NCBI GenBank assembly: GCA_047632015.1 | Contig: JBLIBC010000062.1 | Span: forward strand, 1 to 11,097 | Origin: JBLIAZ01 sp047632015 | GTDB taxonomy: Bacteria; Bacteroidota; Bacteroidia; Flavobacteriales_C; GCA-002722245 | Length of the DNA stretch: 11,097 nt | Direction of reading: 5' to 3' | Shown here: positions 1-6,595 of the stretch, piece after piece | How positions within the stretch are numbered: position 1 is the first letter of the stretch | Layout: each line of letters begins with the position of its first letter | Notes under the pieces: generated by a model | What the model saw: the letters and a program-made list of their open reading frames with translations, nothing else | What the model was told of the DNA's origin: nothing | Database searches by the model: none | Made by a program: the position numbers and the translations under genes

Positions 1-376
1 TTTTTCCGTCATTAAATACAATGGTGTCACATTTGTTCTCAATGACCTCTTGCTTGCCCTCATCCACAGGTACAGCAACTAAGGGTACAACGTCACTTGG
101 TGCTGTCACTGTATTGTCACTTATTCCGTTATCACTTTTTTGGGTAGGAACATCTGATATTTCAGTCTCTGTAGTATCTAGTGCCGCTGAAAAAGATTTG
201 CTTGGTGCACTGTTTTTTGTCACTTTACTATCGTTATGATGTCTTCCTAAATCAACATGCCAACCACTGTTATAGCGACGTTTTTTTACTGATGATTCAG
301 TTAAGCTTGAAGAAGCACATGAAAATATCAGCAAACACACTAAAGTAAAAAGCAAATAATTCAAGTAGTTTTTCAT
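1..376 (-). CDS. Lipoprotein, N-terminal part (runs off left edge)
   Basis: Minus-strand reading frame open from an ATG at 374-376 to the window edge: 125 codons, 3' end missing. The N-terminus is a lipoprotein signal peptide: MKNY, a hydrophobic stretch, then Ser-Cys with Cys20 as the expected lipidation site. Just after it comes KKRRYNSGWHVDLG (about residues 31-44), which resembles a Lys/Arg-rich Tyr-x-x-Gly-aromatic-His pattern I associate with small Bacteroidota lipoproteins. A long Ser/Thr/Asp-rich low-complexity linker follows. The visible end, CDTIVFNDGK, resembles a motif common in Bacteroidota envelope proteins (Cys-Asp-x-Ile, then Gly-Lys/Asp). The protein is probably anchored in a membrane facing the periplasm. 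The function is unknown, and the missing C-terminal part would decide the family. It is divergent from the methyltransferase gene at 467, with 90 bp between them. Confidence 0.8.
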   Translation of the reverse strand, partial: MKNYLNYLLFTLVCLLIFSCASSSLTESSVKKRRYNSGWHVDLGRHHNDSKVTKNSAPSKSFSAALDTTETEISDVPTQKSDNGISDNTVTAPSDVVPLVAVPVDEGKQEVIENKCDTIVFNDGK

Positions 377-400
377 TCCGATAATCTTTAAAAATGTGAG

Positions 401-408
401 TAAATATA
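401..408 (-). promoter_or_regulatory. Possible -7 element for the lipoprotein gene
   Basis: On the minus strand this reads TATATTTA, matching seven of eight positions of the Bacteroidota -7 consensus TAnnTTTG. It lies about 25 bases upstream of the ATG at 376. No clear -33 TTTG is visible, so this is a weak call. Confidence 0.25.
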
Positions 409-466
409 CTAATCAGAGTTCGGATACTTTCCACAAAAAATAATTATTTTTACTCATAATTTAACA

Positions 467-1681
467 ATGAAACTATTCCCCAATTTAGTCCACGCAGTTG
501 TCAAAGTGTTGCAAGACATTTTTGAAAATAATATTCAAGCAGACAGAGCTGTTCAAAGTTTATTAAAATCCAATCCCAAATGGGGAAGTCGTGACAGGAG
601 GTTTCTAGCTGACACCACTTACTCCGTTGTGAGGTGGTATCGCTTTTACTACGAAATACTTGGAAATGAACCCACAACAAATGAAGCGTGGTGGGAATTA
701 CTTGGAATTCATTGGATACTTCAAAATGAAAGCCTCCCTCCTTTTCAAGAATTTTCGACTCTCGATCCTGAGTTAGTAAAAAGCAAAGGTGAAAAACTGA
801 GTAGCATTCGGAAGGTAAAAGAATCAATTCCTGATTGGCTTGATGAATTAGGTGAAAAAGAATTAGGCGCTGAATGGGGTGAGTGTCTTAAAAACCTGAA
901 TAAACCCCAGGAGGTAAATTTAAGGGTTAACACCATAAAAAGCAGCAACAACAAATGCATTACAGCTTTAGCAGATGAAGGGCACGATACCACTGCAAAT
1001 GAAAACAACTGTTTAACATTAAACAAAAGAGCAAAGCTTTCTCATTTAAAAAGCTTTCAAAACGGCTTTTTTGAAGTTCAGGACAGAGGTTCTCAGTTGA
1101 TTGCACCATACCTTAATCCCTCACCAAACACATATGTTATTGATGCCTGTGCTGGTGCTGGAGGAAAATCTTTGCATCTTGCTGCATTAATGAACAACAA
1201 AGGAACCTTGGTATCAATGGATATTCATGTTTTCAAATTAAAAGAATTACTAAGAAGAGCAAAAAGGGCTAGAGTAAATATTATTCAGACCGCGATGATT
1301 AATTCTGAAACCATTAATACATATAAAGGAAAAGCAGACTACTTGTTGCTAGACGTGCCTTGTTCAGGACTTGGCACCTTAAAAAGAAAGCCCGATACAA
1401 AATGGAAATTATCTTTAGAGTTTATTGATGATGTAAAAAAAACACAAGAGGAATTGCTCAATTCATACTCTTCTCTTGTGAAACAAGGAGGTTACATGGT
1501 GTACGCAACCTGTAGCGTGCTGCCTTCCGAAAATCAAGAGCAAATACTTACATTTTTAAGCTCTGTTTCTGGTACTCATTTTGAGCTTATTAAACAACAA
1601 ACAGTTCTACCAGGTGAAAAATATTCCGACGGTTTTTTTATGGCACTTTTAAAAAGAAAATTGTTCGTAACAAATTGCTAA
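467..1681 (+). CDS. RsmB/NOP-family RNA (cytosine-C5) methyltransferase
   Basis: Cytoplasmic SAM-dependent enzyme that methylates carbon 5 of a cytosine in RNA, most likely 16S rRNA as for RsmB. Residues 1-85 are helical and NusB-like, with the R-x-R-R-F-L-A stretch near 42-48, which favours RsmB over other family members. FFEVQDRGSQL (201-211) is the conserved entry to the catalytic domain. SAM-binding motif I is DACAGAGGK (226-234). Motif IV is DVPCSGLG with Cys299, and motif VI is YATCS with Cys349. Both family cysteines, the nucleophile in motif VI and the release cysteine in motif IV, are therefore present. The length of 404 residues is close to E. coli RsmB (429). The ATG start at 467 is the natural N-terminus of the NusB-like domain. 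The exact target nucleotide cannot be read from sequence, so no symbol is given. The enzyme looks intact. Confidence 0.93.
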   Translation: MKLFPNLVHAVVKVLQDIFENNIQADRAVQSLLKSNPKWGSRDRRFLADTTYSVVRWYRFYYEILGNEPTTNEAWWELLGIHWILQNESLPPFQEFSTLDPELVKSKGEKLSSIRKVKESIPDWLDELGEKELGAEWGECLKNLNKPQEVNLRVNTIKSSNNKCITALADEGHDTTANENNCLTLNKRAKLSHLKSFQNGFFEVQDRGSQLIAPYLNPSPNTYVIDACAGAGGKSLHLAALMNNKGTLVSMDIHVFKLKELLRRAKRARVNIIQTAMINSETINTYKGKADYLLLDVPCSGLGTLKRKPDTKWKLSLEFIDDVKKTQEELLNSYSSLVKQGGYMVYATCSVLPSENQEQILTFLSSVSGTHFELIKQQTVLPGEKYSDGFFMALLKRKLFVTNC

Positions 1682-1711
1682 TAATTTTCGTAACGGTATT
1701 AAACAGTCCAA

Positions 1712-4636
1712 TTGAAATACGTTTTATCCATAATTTTAAATCTTATACTGCTGACCACTTACGGTCAGTTAAGTAAAACTCATTACATACCACCTTTTTT
1801 TGCTCATAATGAAACTTCAGTAGTTGCGCGTGAACAAATCCTGTACCTCACAACCCCCCATGCGAGTGCAACATACACTATTACCAATGGAGCTGGTAGC
1901 ATTTTACAAACGGGGACCATACTCAGTGGTTCATTTGCTCAATACGACATGAATGATTATGGTACTGCTTTTATTATAGATGATACCGAACTTAATTCAA
2001 CTCAAACAAAAAAAGGGCTTATTATAACATGTGACAGTGCAGTCTATGCTAATCTTCGAGTTAATGCAGGAACGTCTTTTGCCCAAGGGGGTTCTTTAAC
2101 AAGTAAAGGAATTAGTGCTTTGGGAACCACTTATCGATTAGGGCATATACCTTCAATTGAAGACCATGCTAGAAAAGCTTCTTGCTTTTCAATAATGGCA
2201 ACTCAAAACAACACTGTAATAACTGTGGATTTCGCTCAAGCGAATCTGCTTTGCTATGGAAACAATCCTCCTTCTTCAAATACACCGCTTATCATAAATT
2301 TAAATGCCGGAGAATCATACACAGCAGCAATTGTTTTAAAAAACAACCCTAACAATCTAGGAAAGGGATTTATAGGAACTTTAATCACTTCAAACCTCCC
2401 TATTGCTGTTAACACGGGGTCATGGGCAGGTAGCCTGATTAATAATGCTGGAGCTGATATTGGTTTTGATCAAATTGTTGACCTTTCTCTTGTTGGTGAC
2501 AAATACGTGACCGTGAGAGGTCAAGGTGCGGGCACTAATGATGATGACATGGAACAAGTCATGATAGTTGCTCACTATGACAGTACTGTGATTTATGCTA
2601 ACGGAAACACAGTTGCAATTGACACCATTGACGCCGGTGAATACAGGTTATTGGATGGTGCTTTTTACACTAATGAGGTGATGTACATTGAAACTAGTGA
2701 ACCGTCCTATGTTTATCAATTTATTTTAGGTGGGGATAATACTTCAAATACTCAAGGTATGAATTTCGTACCCCCAATCACTTGTTATACCTCTCAAGAA
2801 ATTAACAGCATTCCAACTATAGAAAAAATAGGGACAAGAACATATGCAGGAGGAATATCAATAGTGACTAAACAAGGGTCAACTATATTGGTTAATGGGG
2901 CACCCCCAACTAGTGCTCCAATACCTGTCCCTGGCTCTATTTACGAAGCTTACAAAATCCTCTCATTAACTGGTGATGTGGTAGTTTCCACAAACTCAAT
3001 TGCCTTGGTAGGATTTTTTGGTTATCAAGGTGCTGCTGGTTATGGAGGGTATTATAGTGGGTTTGACCGAGTAGAATTTACTTCCACAATTATTGAAGAA
3101 TGCCCTCCAGGAATTTTATCTACCACTAGTAATTTAAATGGGACTTACCAGTGGTACAAAGACGGATTTTTATTAAGTGGCGAAACAACTGATACTTTGG
3201 AATTTTCAACTGAAGGTGATTACTTTATAATCTTTTCAAAAGACGAGTGCAGGGACACATCAGCCATTATCGATATTCTGCCCATTCCAGTAGGTGATTT
3301 AGGAAATGATTTTTATTTATGTCCAGAACGAGACTCCACCATCACCGCTACTTCCGACAATGGGGTTTCTGTGTCATGGTTTGGCACTAACCCTAGTAAC
3401 GAATTAACCATCGATTCAGCTGGAACTTATTGGGTTGAATTGTCAAACGCTAATAATTGTAAAGTAAATGATACCATAGTAGTGAGTTCTGACAAATTAA
3501 CTTTTACATCTTCTATCATTGAAGAATGCCCTCCAGGGATTTTAGCTACCTCTAGTAATTTATTCGGTTCGTTCCAGTGGTATAAAGACGGAATGTTATT
3601 AAGCGGCGAAACGACTGATACTTTAAAATACTCAACGGCTGGTGATTACTTAGTAACCTTTTCAAAAGACGAGTGCAAAGACACATCTACTAACATCAAT
3701 ATCCCACCAATTCCAAGTGGTGATTTAGCTAATGATTTTTATTTGTGTCCGGGAAGAGACTCCACCATTAGCGCTACTACCGAAAGTGGTGTTACTGTTT
3801 CATGGTTTGGCACCAATCCCAGCATCGAATTAACCATTGATTCAGCTGGAACTTATTGGGTTGAAATATCAAACGCTTATAATTGTACAGTAAATGACAC
3901 AGTGGTCGTGAGTTCTGACGAATTAACTCTTTCATCTTCTGTCATTGAAGAATGTCTTCCAGGTATACTAACGTCTTCTAGCAATCTCAACGGATCATTT
4001 CAATGGTACAAAGACCACAACCTACTGCCTGCGGAAACTAACGATACATTAAACTTTTCGGTGCAAGGAGATTATTATGTGGTATTTAGCACCGATAAAT
4101 GTAAAGACACCTCTTCCACAATTCAAATATCACCAAACCCTACCGTAAATTTAGGAGAGGATTTTACGATTTGCCTAGATAACGACACAATCATCGAAGC
4201 TCTTTACAGCGATAATTTAACTGTGGCGTGGTTCGCTACTGATACAAATGACGTAATCACCATCGATTCAGCAGGATCATATTGGGTTGAAATAACCAAT
4301 AAAAAAGGTTGTAAAGCACAAGATTCTATTGTTGTAGCTACAAAAGATTGTACGCATGAATTAGAAATGCCCAATATATTTGCTCCAAATAATTCGGGAA
4401 TAAATGACAGGTTCGTACCAGTGCTTAGTATAAACACATTGAATCCTATACTTGAAATATATAACAGGTGGGGAATGATGATAATGGTGACCAACAATTT
4501 ATTACACGGATGGGATGGGACTAAAAACGGAGATCCAGTTGCAACTGGAACTTATTATTGGATTCTGACGTATCAATCACAAAATTTAACTGAGACATTC
4601 AACCACCGGTTAACTGGCTTTGTTCAAGTCCTCTAA
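1712..4636 (+). CDS. Secreted surface protein with IgGFc-binding-like domain, Ig-like repeats and type IX (gliding-associated) sorting domain
   Basis: 974-residue protein expected to be exported by Sec, then moved across the outer membrane by the type IX secretion system. The start is TTG at 1712. It is chosen because it gives a good signal peptide (MKYVLSIILNLILLTTYG) and because the first in-frame ATG lies far inside the folded region (about residue 75). Residues 20-455 resemble the IgGFc-binding N-terminal domain found in large Bacteroidota surface proteins. Residues 456-881 are three 142-residue repeats. Residues 882-974 form a complete gliding-motility-associated C-terminal domain: PNIFAPNNSGINDRF (887-901), YNRWG (917-921), WDGT (934-937) and GTYYW (946-950), ending in VQVL. 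The role is probably adhesion or another cell-surface function; this is inferred from architecture only. The gene starts 30 bp after the methyltransferase gene, and its last 27 bp overlap the 3' end of idi on the other strand. Confidence 0.9.
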   Translation: MKYVLSIILNLILLTTYGQLSKTHYIPPFFAHNETSVVAREQILYLTTPHASATYTITNGAGSILQTGTILSGSFAQYDMNDYGTAFIIDDTELNSTQTKKGLIITCDSAVYANLRVNAGTSFAQGGSLTSKGISALGTTYRLGHIPSIEDHARKASCFSIMATQNNTVITVDFAQANLLCYGNNPPSSNTPLIINLNAGESYTAAIVLKNNPNNLGKGFIGTLITSNLPIAVNTGSWAGSLINNAGADIGFDQIVDLSLVGDKYVTVRGQGAGTNDDDMEQVMIVAHYDSTVIYANGNTVAIDTIDAGEYRLLDGAFYTNEVMYIETSEPSYVYQFILGGDNTSNTQGMNFVPPITCYTSQEINSIPTIEKIGTRTYAGGISIVTKQGSTILVNGAPPTSAPIPVPGSIYEAYKILSLTGDVVVSTNSIALVGFFGYQGAAGYGGYYSGFDRVEFTSTIIEECPPGILSTTSNLNGTYQWYKDGFLLSGETTDTLEFSTEGDYFIIFSKDECRDTSAIIDILPIPVGDLGNDFYLCPERDSTITATSDNGVSVSWFGTNPSNELTIDSAGTYWVELSNANNCKVNDTIVVSSDKLTFTSSIIEECPPGILATSSNLFGSFQWYKDGMLLSGETTDTLKYSTAGDYLVTFSKDECKDTSTNINIPPIPSGDLANDFYLCPGRDSTISATTESGVTVSWFGTNPSIELTIDSAGTYWVEISNAYNCTVNDTVVVSSDELTLSSSVIEECLPGILTSSSNLNGSFQWYKDHNLLPAETNDTLNFSVQGDYYVVFSTDKCKDTSSTIQISPNPTVNLGEDFTICLDNDTIIEALYSDNLTVAWFATDTNDVITIDSAGSYWVEITNKKGCKAQDSIVVATKDCTHELEMPNIFAPNNSGINDRFVPVLSINTLNPILEIYNRWGMMIMVTNNLLHGWDGTKNGDPVATGTYYWILTYQSQNLTETFNHRLTGFVQVL
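3077..4354 (+). repeat. Three tandem 426-bp (142-residue) coding repeats
   Basis: Units run 3077-3502, 3503-3928 and 3929-4354, each exactly 426 bp and without indels. Each unit holds two Ig-like modules. The first has IEEC...QWYKD...GDY...D(E/K)C, and the second has a Cys, then V(S/A)WF, TIDSAG(T/S)YWVE and a final Cys. Each module therefore keeps one cysteine pair that could form a disulfide in the extracellular space. By hand count, units 1 and 2 share about 110 of 142 residues. Unit 3 is clearly more diverged, which suggests that units 1 and 2 come from a later duplication. Confidence 0.93.
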
Positions 4637-5149
4637 ATACTTGTCTAAATTGGATATCACCCTAGGCAAACTAATCTTAAACCATTCGGTGTAATTTTCA
4701 GGAAACTTTTGAATATTGGTAATTAATTGCTGAACATTTACATACTTAAAACCCTCCACTTCAGCTGGATTAATCTTAATACCACCTTCATATTTACCAA
4801 CAAAAACATGATCAAATTCATGTTCACACAACCCTTTATCTAGTCTTTTTCGATAGATAAAATCAAATTGTTTACTTAAAGGTGTAGTAAAGCCCATTTC
4901 CTCTATTAATCTTCTTTCGGCTGAATCAACAAGATTCTCACCTTGCCTTGGGTGGCTACAACATGTGTTAGACCACAAACCACCACTGTGGTACTTTGAT
5001 TTTGCTCGTTGTTGAATGAGTAATTCATTTTTTTCGTTAAATACAAATACAGAAAAAGCCCTATGAAGACTCCCCAAACGGTGCGCTTGCATTTTTTCCA
5101 TTACTCCCAACTCTTCATCGAGTTCATTTACTAAGATTACTTTACCCAC
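4610..5149 (-). CDS. idi: Isopentenyl-diphosphate delta-isomerase, type 1
   Basis: Interconverts isopentenyl diphosphate and dimethylallyl diphosphate, supplying starters for polyprenyl, quinone and carotenoid synthesis in the cytoplasm. The fold is Nudix-like and the length is 179 residues, normal for type 1 bacterial enzymes (E. coli 182). By comparison with E. coli Idi, the active-site residues are all present: metal-binding His23, His29 and His66, catalytic Cys64 in NTCCSHP, Glu84 in EEMG, and Glu109 and Glu111 in CEHEF. The start is GTG at 5149. A TAA codon lies immediately upstream in frame, and the next in-frame ATG (residue 17) would remove the conserved VILVNELDEELG start. Homology therefore fixes the GTG. 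The 3' end overlaps the convergent surface-protein gene by 27 bp. Confidence 0.96.
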   Translation of the reverse strand: MGKVILVNELDEELGVMEKMQAHRLGSLHRAFSVFVFNEKNELLIQQRAKSKYHSGGLWSNTCCSHPRQGENLVDSAERRLIEEMGFTTPLSKQFDFIYRKRLDKGLCEHEFDHVFVGKYEGGIKINPAEVEGFKYVNVQQLITNIQKFPENYTEWFKISLPRVISNLDKYLEDLNKAS

Positions 5150-5183
5150 TTAATTTCAGTTATCGTTTCCATTAAATCCTTGT

Positions 5184-5191
5184 CAAAACTA
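5184..5191 (-). promoter_or_regulatory. Likely -7 promoter element of idi
   Basis: The minus strand reads TAGTTTTG, a perfect match to the Bacteroidota -7 consensus TAnnTTTG. It lies 35 bases upstream of the GTG start, predicting a leader of roughly 28 bases. No convincing -33 TTTG is seen at the expected distance, so the call rests on the -7 box and its position. Confidence 0.45.
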
Positions 5192-5356
5192 ACACAGTTT
5201 TATTAGTGGAACGAATTGTTTCCATCAAGGTTGCGTTTTTTTGCTAACAATTTAAAAAGGTGTTGAAAATTTCTTGTTTTTTTTGCAACCTTATGATAAT
5301 GCATGCGTAAACCTACGAACACAACAACCTTTAAAAACAAAGATTACTGTACTGCA

Positions 5357-5812
5357 ATGACCCCACAAAGCTTCAATATCAAGGTTTACGGATTACTTAT
5401 TAAAGACAACAGAGTCTTAGTATCTGATGAATTAGCAGGAAGTTCTGCTGTAACAACATTTCCAGGGGATGAATTGGAATTTGGACAAAGCATAGAGGAC
5501 TGCTTAATCCGCTCATTTGAAGATGCTCTGGATATTAATGTTAAAATTGACAGGCTTTTTTATGTCAATGATTTTTATCAAGCATCTCCTGTAGACGCCA
5601 GAGAACAAATAGTGAGTATCTATTTTATCATTGAGCAATTAGACCACAAAAGCATACACACCATTAAAAAAACCTTTGCTTTTCCACCACAAATCAAACA
5701 ATGTTTCAGGTGGATGGATATTCAAAAAATTCGTCAAATGGACATTGCATCACTCGTTGATCAAGAAGTAGTAAAAATGCTTCAACAAATTCAAAAACTG
5801 GAGAGCGCATAG
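5357..5812 (+). CDS. Nudix-fold protein with a degenerate Nudix box
   Basis: The overall pattern is that of Bacteroidota Nudix hydrolases: an opening FNIKVYGLLI strand, VLVSDE, FPG-x-x-LEFG, a helix, then IVSIYFII and a FRWMDI end. The Nudix box G-x5-E-x7-R-E-U-x-E-E-x-G-U is eroded, however. Aligned at the LEFG anchor, its fixed positions read Asp, Gln, Arg, Ser, Asp, Ala, Asp. Only the Arg is kept, and one Glu is conservatively Asp. Most metal-binding glutamates are missing, so ordinary pyrophosphatase activity is doubtful and a binding or regulatory role is possible (inference). The ATG at 5357 is preferred because homologs begin a few residues before the first strand. An in-frame ATG at 5303 would add 18 residues of no recognisable kind. 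It is divergent from idi, and 57 bp separate it from the lipoprotein gene downstream. Confidence 0.8.
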   Translation: MTPQSFNIKVYGLLIKDNRVLVSDELAGSSAVTTFPGDELEFGQSIEDCLIRSFEDALDINVKIDRLFYVNDFYQASPVDAREQIVSIYFIIEQLDHKSIHTIKKTFAFPPQIKQCFRWMDIQKIRQMDIASLVDQEVVKMLQQIQKLESA

Positions 5813-5854
5813 ATTCTAACACCCCTTATAACCTTACTTCGATTATTATTTCCC

Positions 5855-5862
5855 TACTTTTA
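5855..5862 (+). promoter_or_regulatory. Possible -7 element just before the lipoprotein gene
   Basis: Reads TACTTTTA, seven of eight matches to TAnnTTTG, ending 7 bases before the ATG at 5870. Such placement would give a very short leader or none, an arrangement I believe is common in Flavobacteriia. No -33 element is evident. Confidence 0.3.
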
Positions 5863-5869
5863 CGCTTCC

Positions 5870-6577
5870 ATGAAGCATTTATTATTTATCGTACTTATCA
5901 TATTTGTGACTAGCTGTTCACCTAGTAGGCATGTAGTTCCTTTAGGAAGAAAAGAACGTGCTATTAGCGTAAGTGTAGGCGGACCAATGGTAAACACTTC
6001 AACCTTACCTATTCCCGCTCCTACACCAATGATAAGTGCTAGTTACGCTTATGGAGTTACAAAAAAAACAACTCGAATTGCTGCAATGCACTTAACCCCT
6101 TTAATTTACGGAACCTACCACTTAGAAGCAGGTTTTTTACGCGAATGGATTTATAATAAAAAATCGAAAACCGGTTTTACTTCCAATTTAATGGGAAACC
6201 TCATTTTTGATCATAACGAATGGAATTTTAAATTTTACCCACAAGTTGATGTCAATTTTTACTGGCATTTTTTGGGTGACGCACACTATCATTGTGACTG
6301 CCCTATGGACAGAGGCTTAAATCAGTTCATATACATTGGTGCCACTACTTGGTTTGAATTAAACCGTAAAGATGAATATGACATCGTGGAAGGTCAAAGG
6401 ATACTATTTAATCCACATTTTGGATACAACTTTGGCTCAAAGATGTTAAAGTTCAATTTGGAAGCTAAATACTACCTACCATACGTAAAGAAATCCAGTA
6501 CAGGAGTTGATTACTTTAATCCAATAAATGACTACGGAGCATTAGGAGCAAGCTTAGGGATATACAAGATGTTTTAA
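5870..6577 (+). CDS. Predicted lipoprotein of unknown function
   Basis: 235 residues starting with a clear lipoprotein signal: MKHLLFIVLIIFVTS followed by Cys16, then SPSRHVVPLGRKERAISVSVGGP. The N-terminal pattern (Cys-Ser-Pro-Ser-Arg-His, then a charged turn, Ala-Ile-Ser-Val-Ser-x-Gly-Gly-Pro) resembles a group of uncharacterised Flavobacteriales lipoproteins. The rest alternates hydrophobic and polar residues, with aromatic-rich strands such as FKFYPQVDVNFYWHF, LFNPHFGYNFG and LGASLGIYKMF, and ends in Phe. This suggests a small beta-barrel or beta-sandwich facing the outer membrane (inference). One odd feature is a His-Tyr-His-Cys-Asp-Cys cluster at 139-144, which could bind a metal or form a disulfide. 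No enzymatic motif is recognised. It is convergent with ccmF, with only 18 bp between the stops. Confidence 0.82.
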   Translation: MKHLLFIVLIIFVTSCSPSRHVVPLGRKERAISVSVGGPMVNTSTLPIPAPTPMISASYAYGVTKKTTRIAAMHLTPLIYGTYHLEAGFLREWIYNKKSKTGFTSNLMGNLIFDHNEWNFKFYPQVDVNFYWHFLGDAHYHCDCPMDRGLNQFIYIGATTWFELNRKDEYDIVEGQRILFNPHFGYNFGSKMLKFNLEAKYYLPYVKKSSTGVDYFNPINDYGALGASLGIYKMF

Positions 6578-6595
6578 AAGAGCTAAAAGCCTACT

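Noticed and set aside
21..239. 72-codon plus-strand open frame
   Set aside because: It lies wholly antisense to the lipoprotein gene, whose signal peptide and motifs are convincing, and its own translation is low-complexity with no start signal.
501..1026. Two minus-strand open frames inside the methyltransferase gene
   Set aside because: The methyltransferase has all family motifs in the other direction. The antisense products show no domain and reflect its codon use.
1682..1689. TAATTTTC as a promoter for the surface-protein gene
   Set aside because: It has seven of eight matches to TAnnTTTG but lacks the G and any -33 box, and it lies at the end of the upstream gene, where chance matches are common in this AT-rich DNA.
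5165..5228. Two copies of GTTTCCAT(T/C)AA between idi and the Nudix gene
   Set aside because: Eleven bases with one mismatch, 53 bp apart in AT-rich DNA. This is too short to claim as operators without conservation.
5357..5812. The Nudix-fold gene as a second isopentenyl diphosphate isomerase
   Set aside because: It lacks the Idi catalytic Cys and Glu motifs. The similarity is only to the general Nudix fold.
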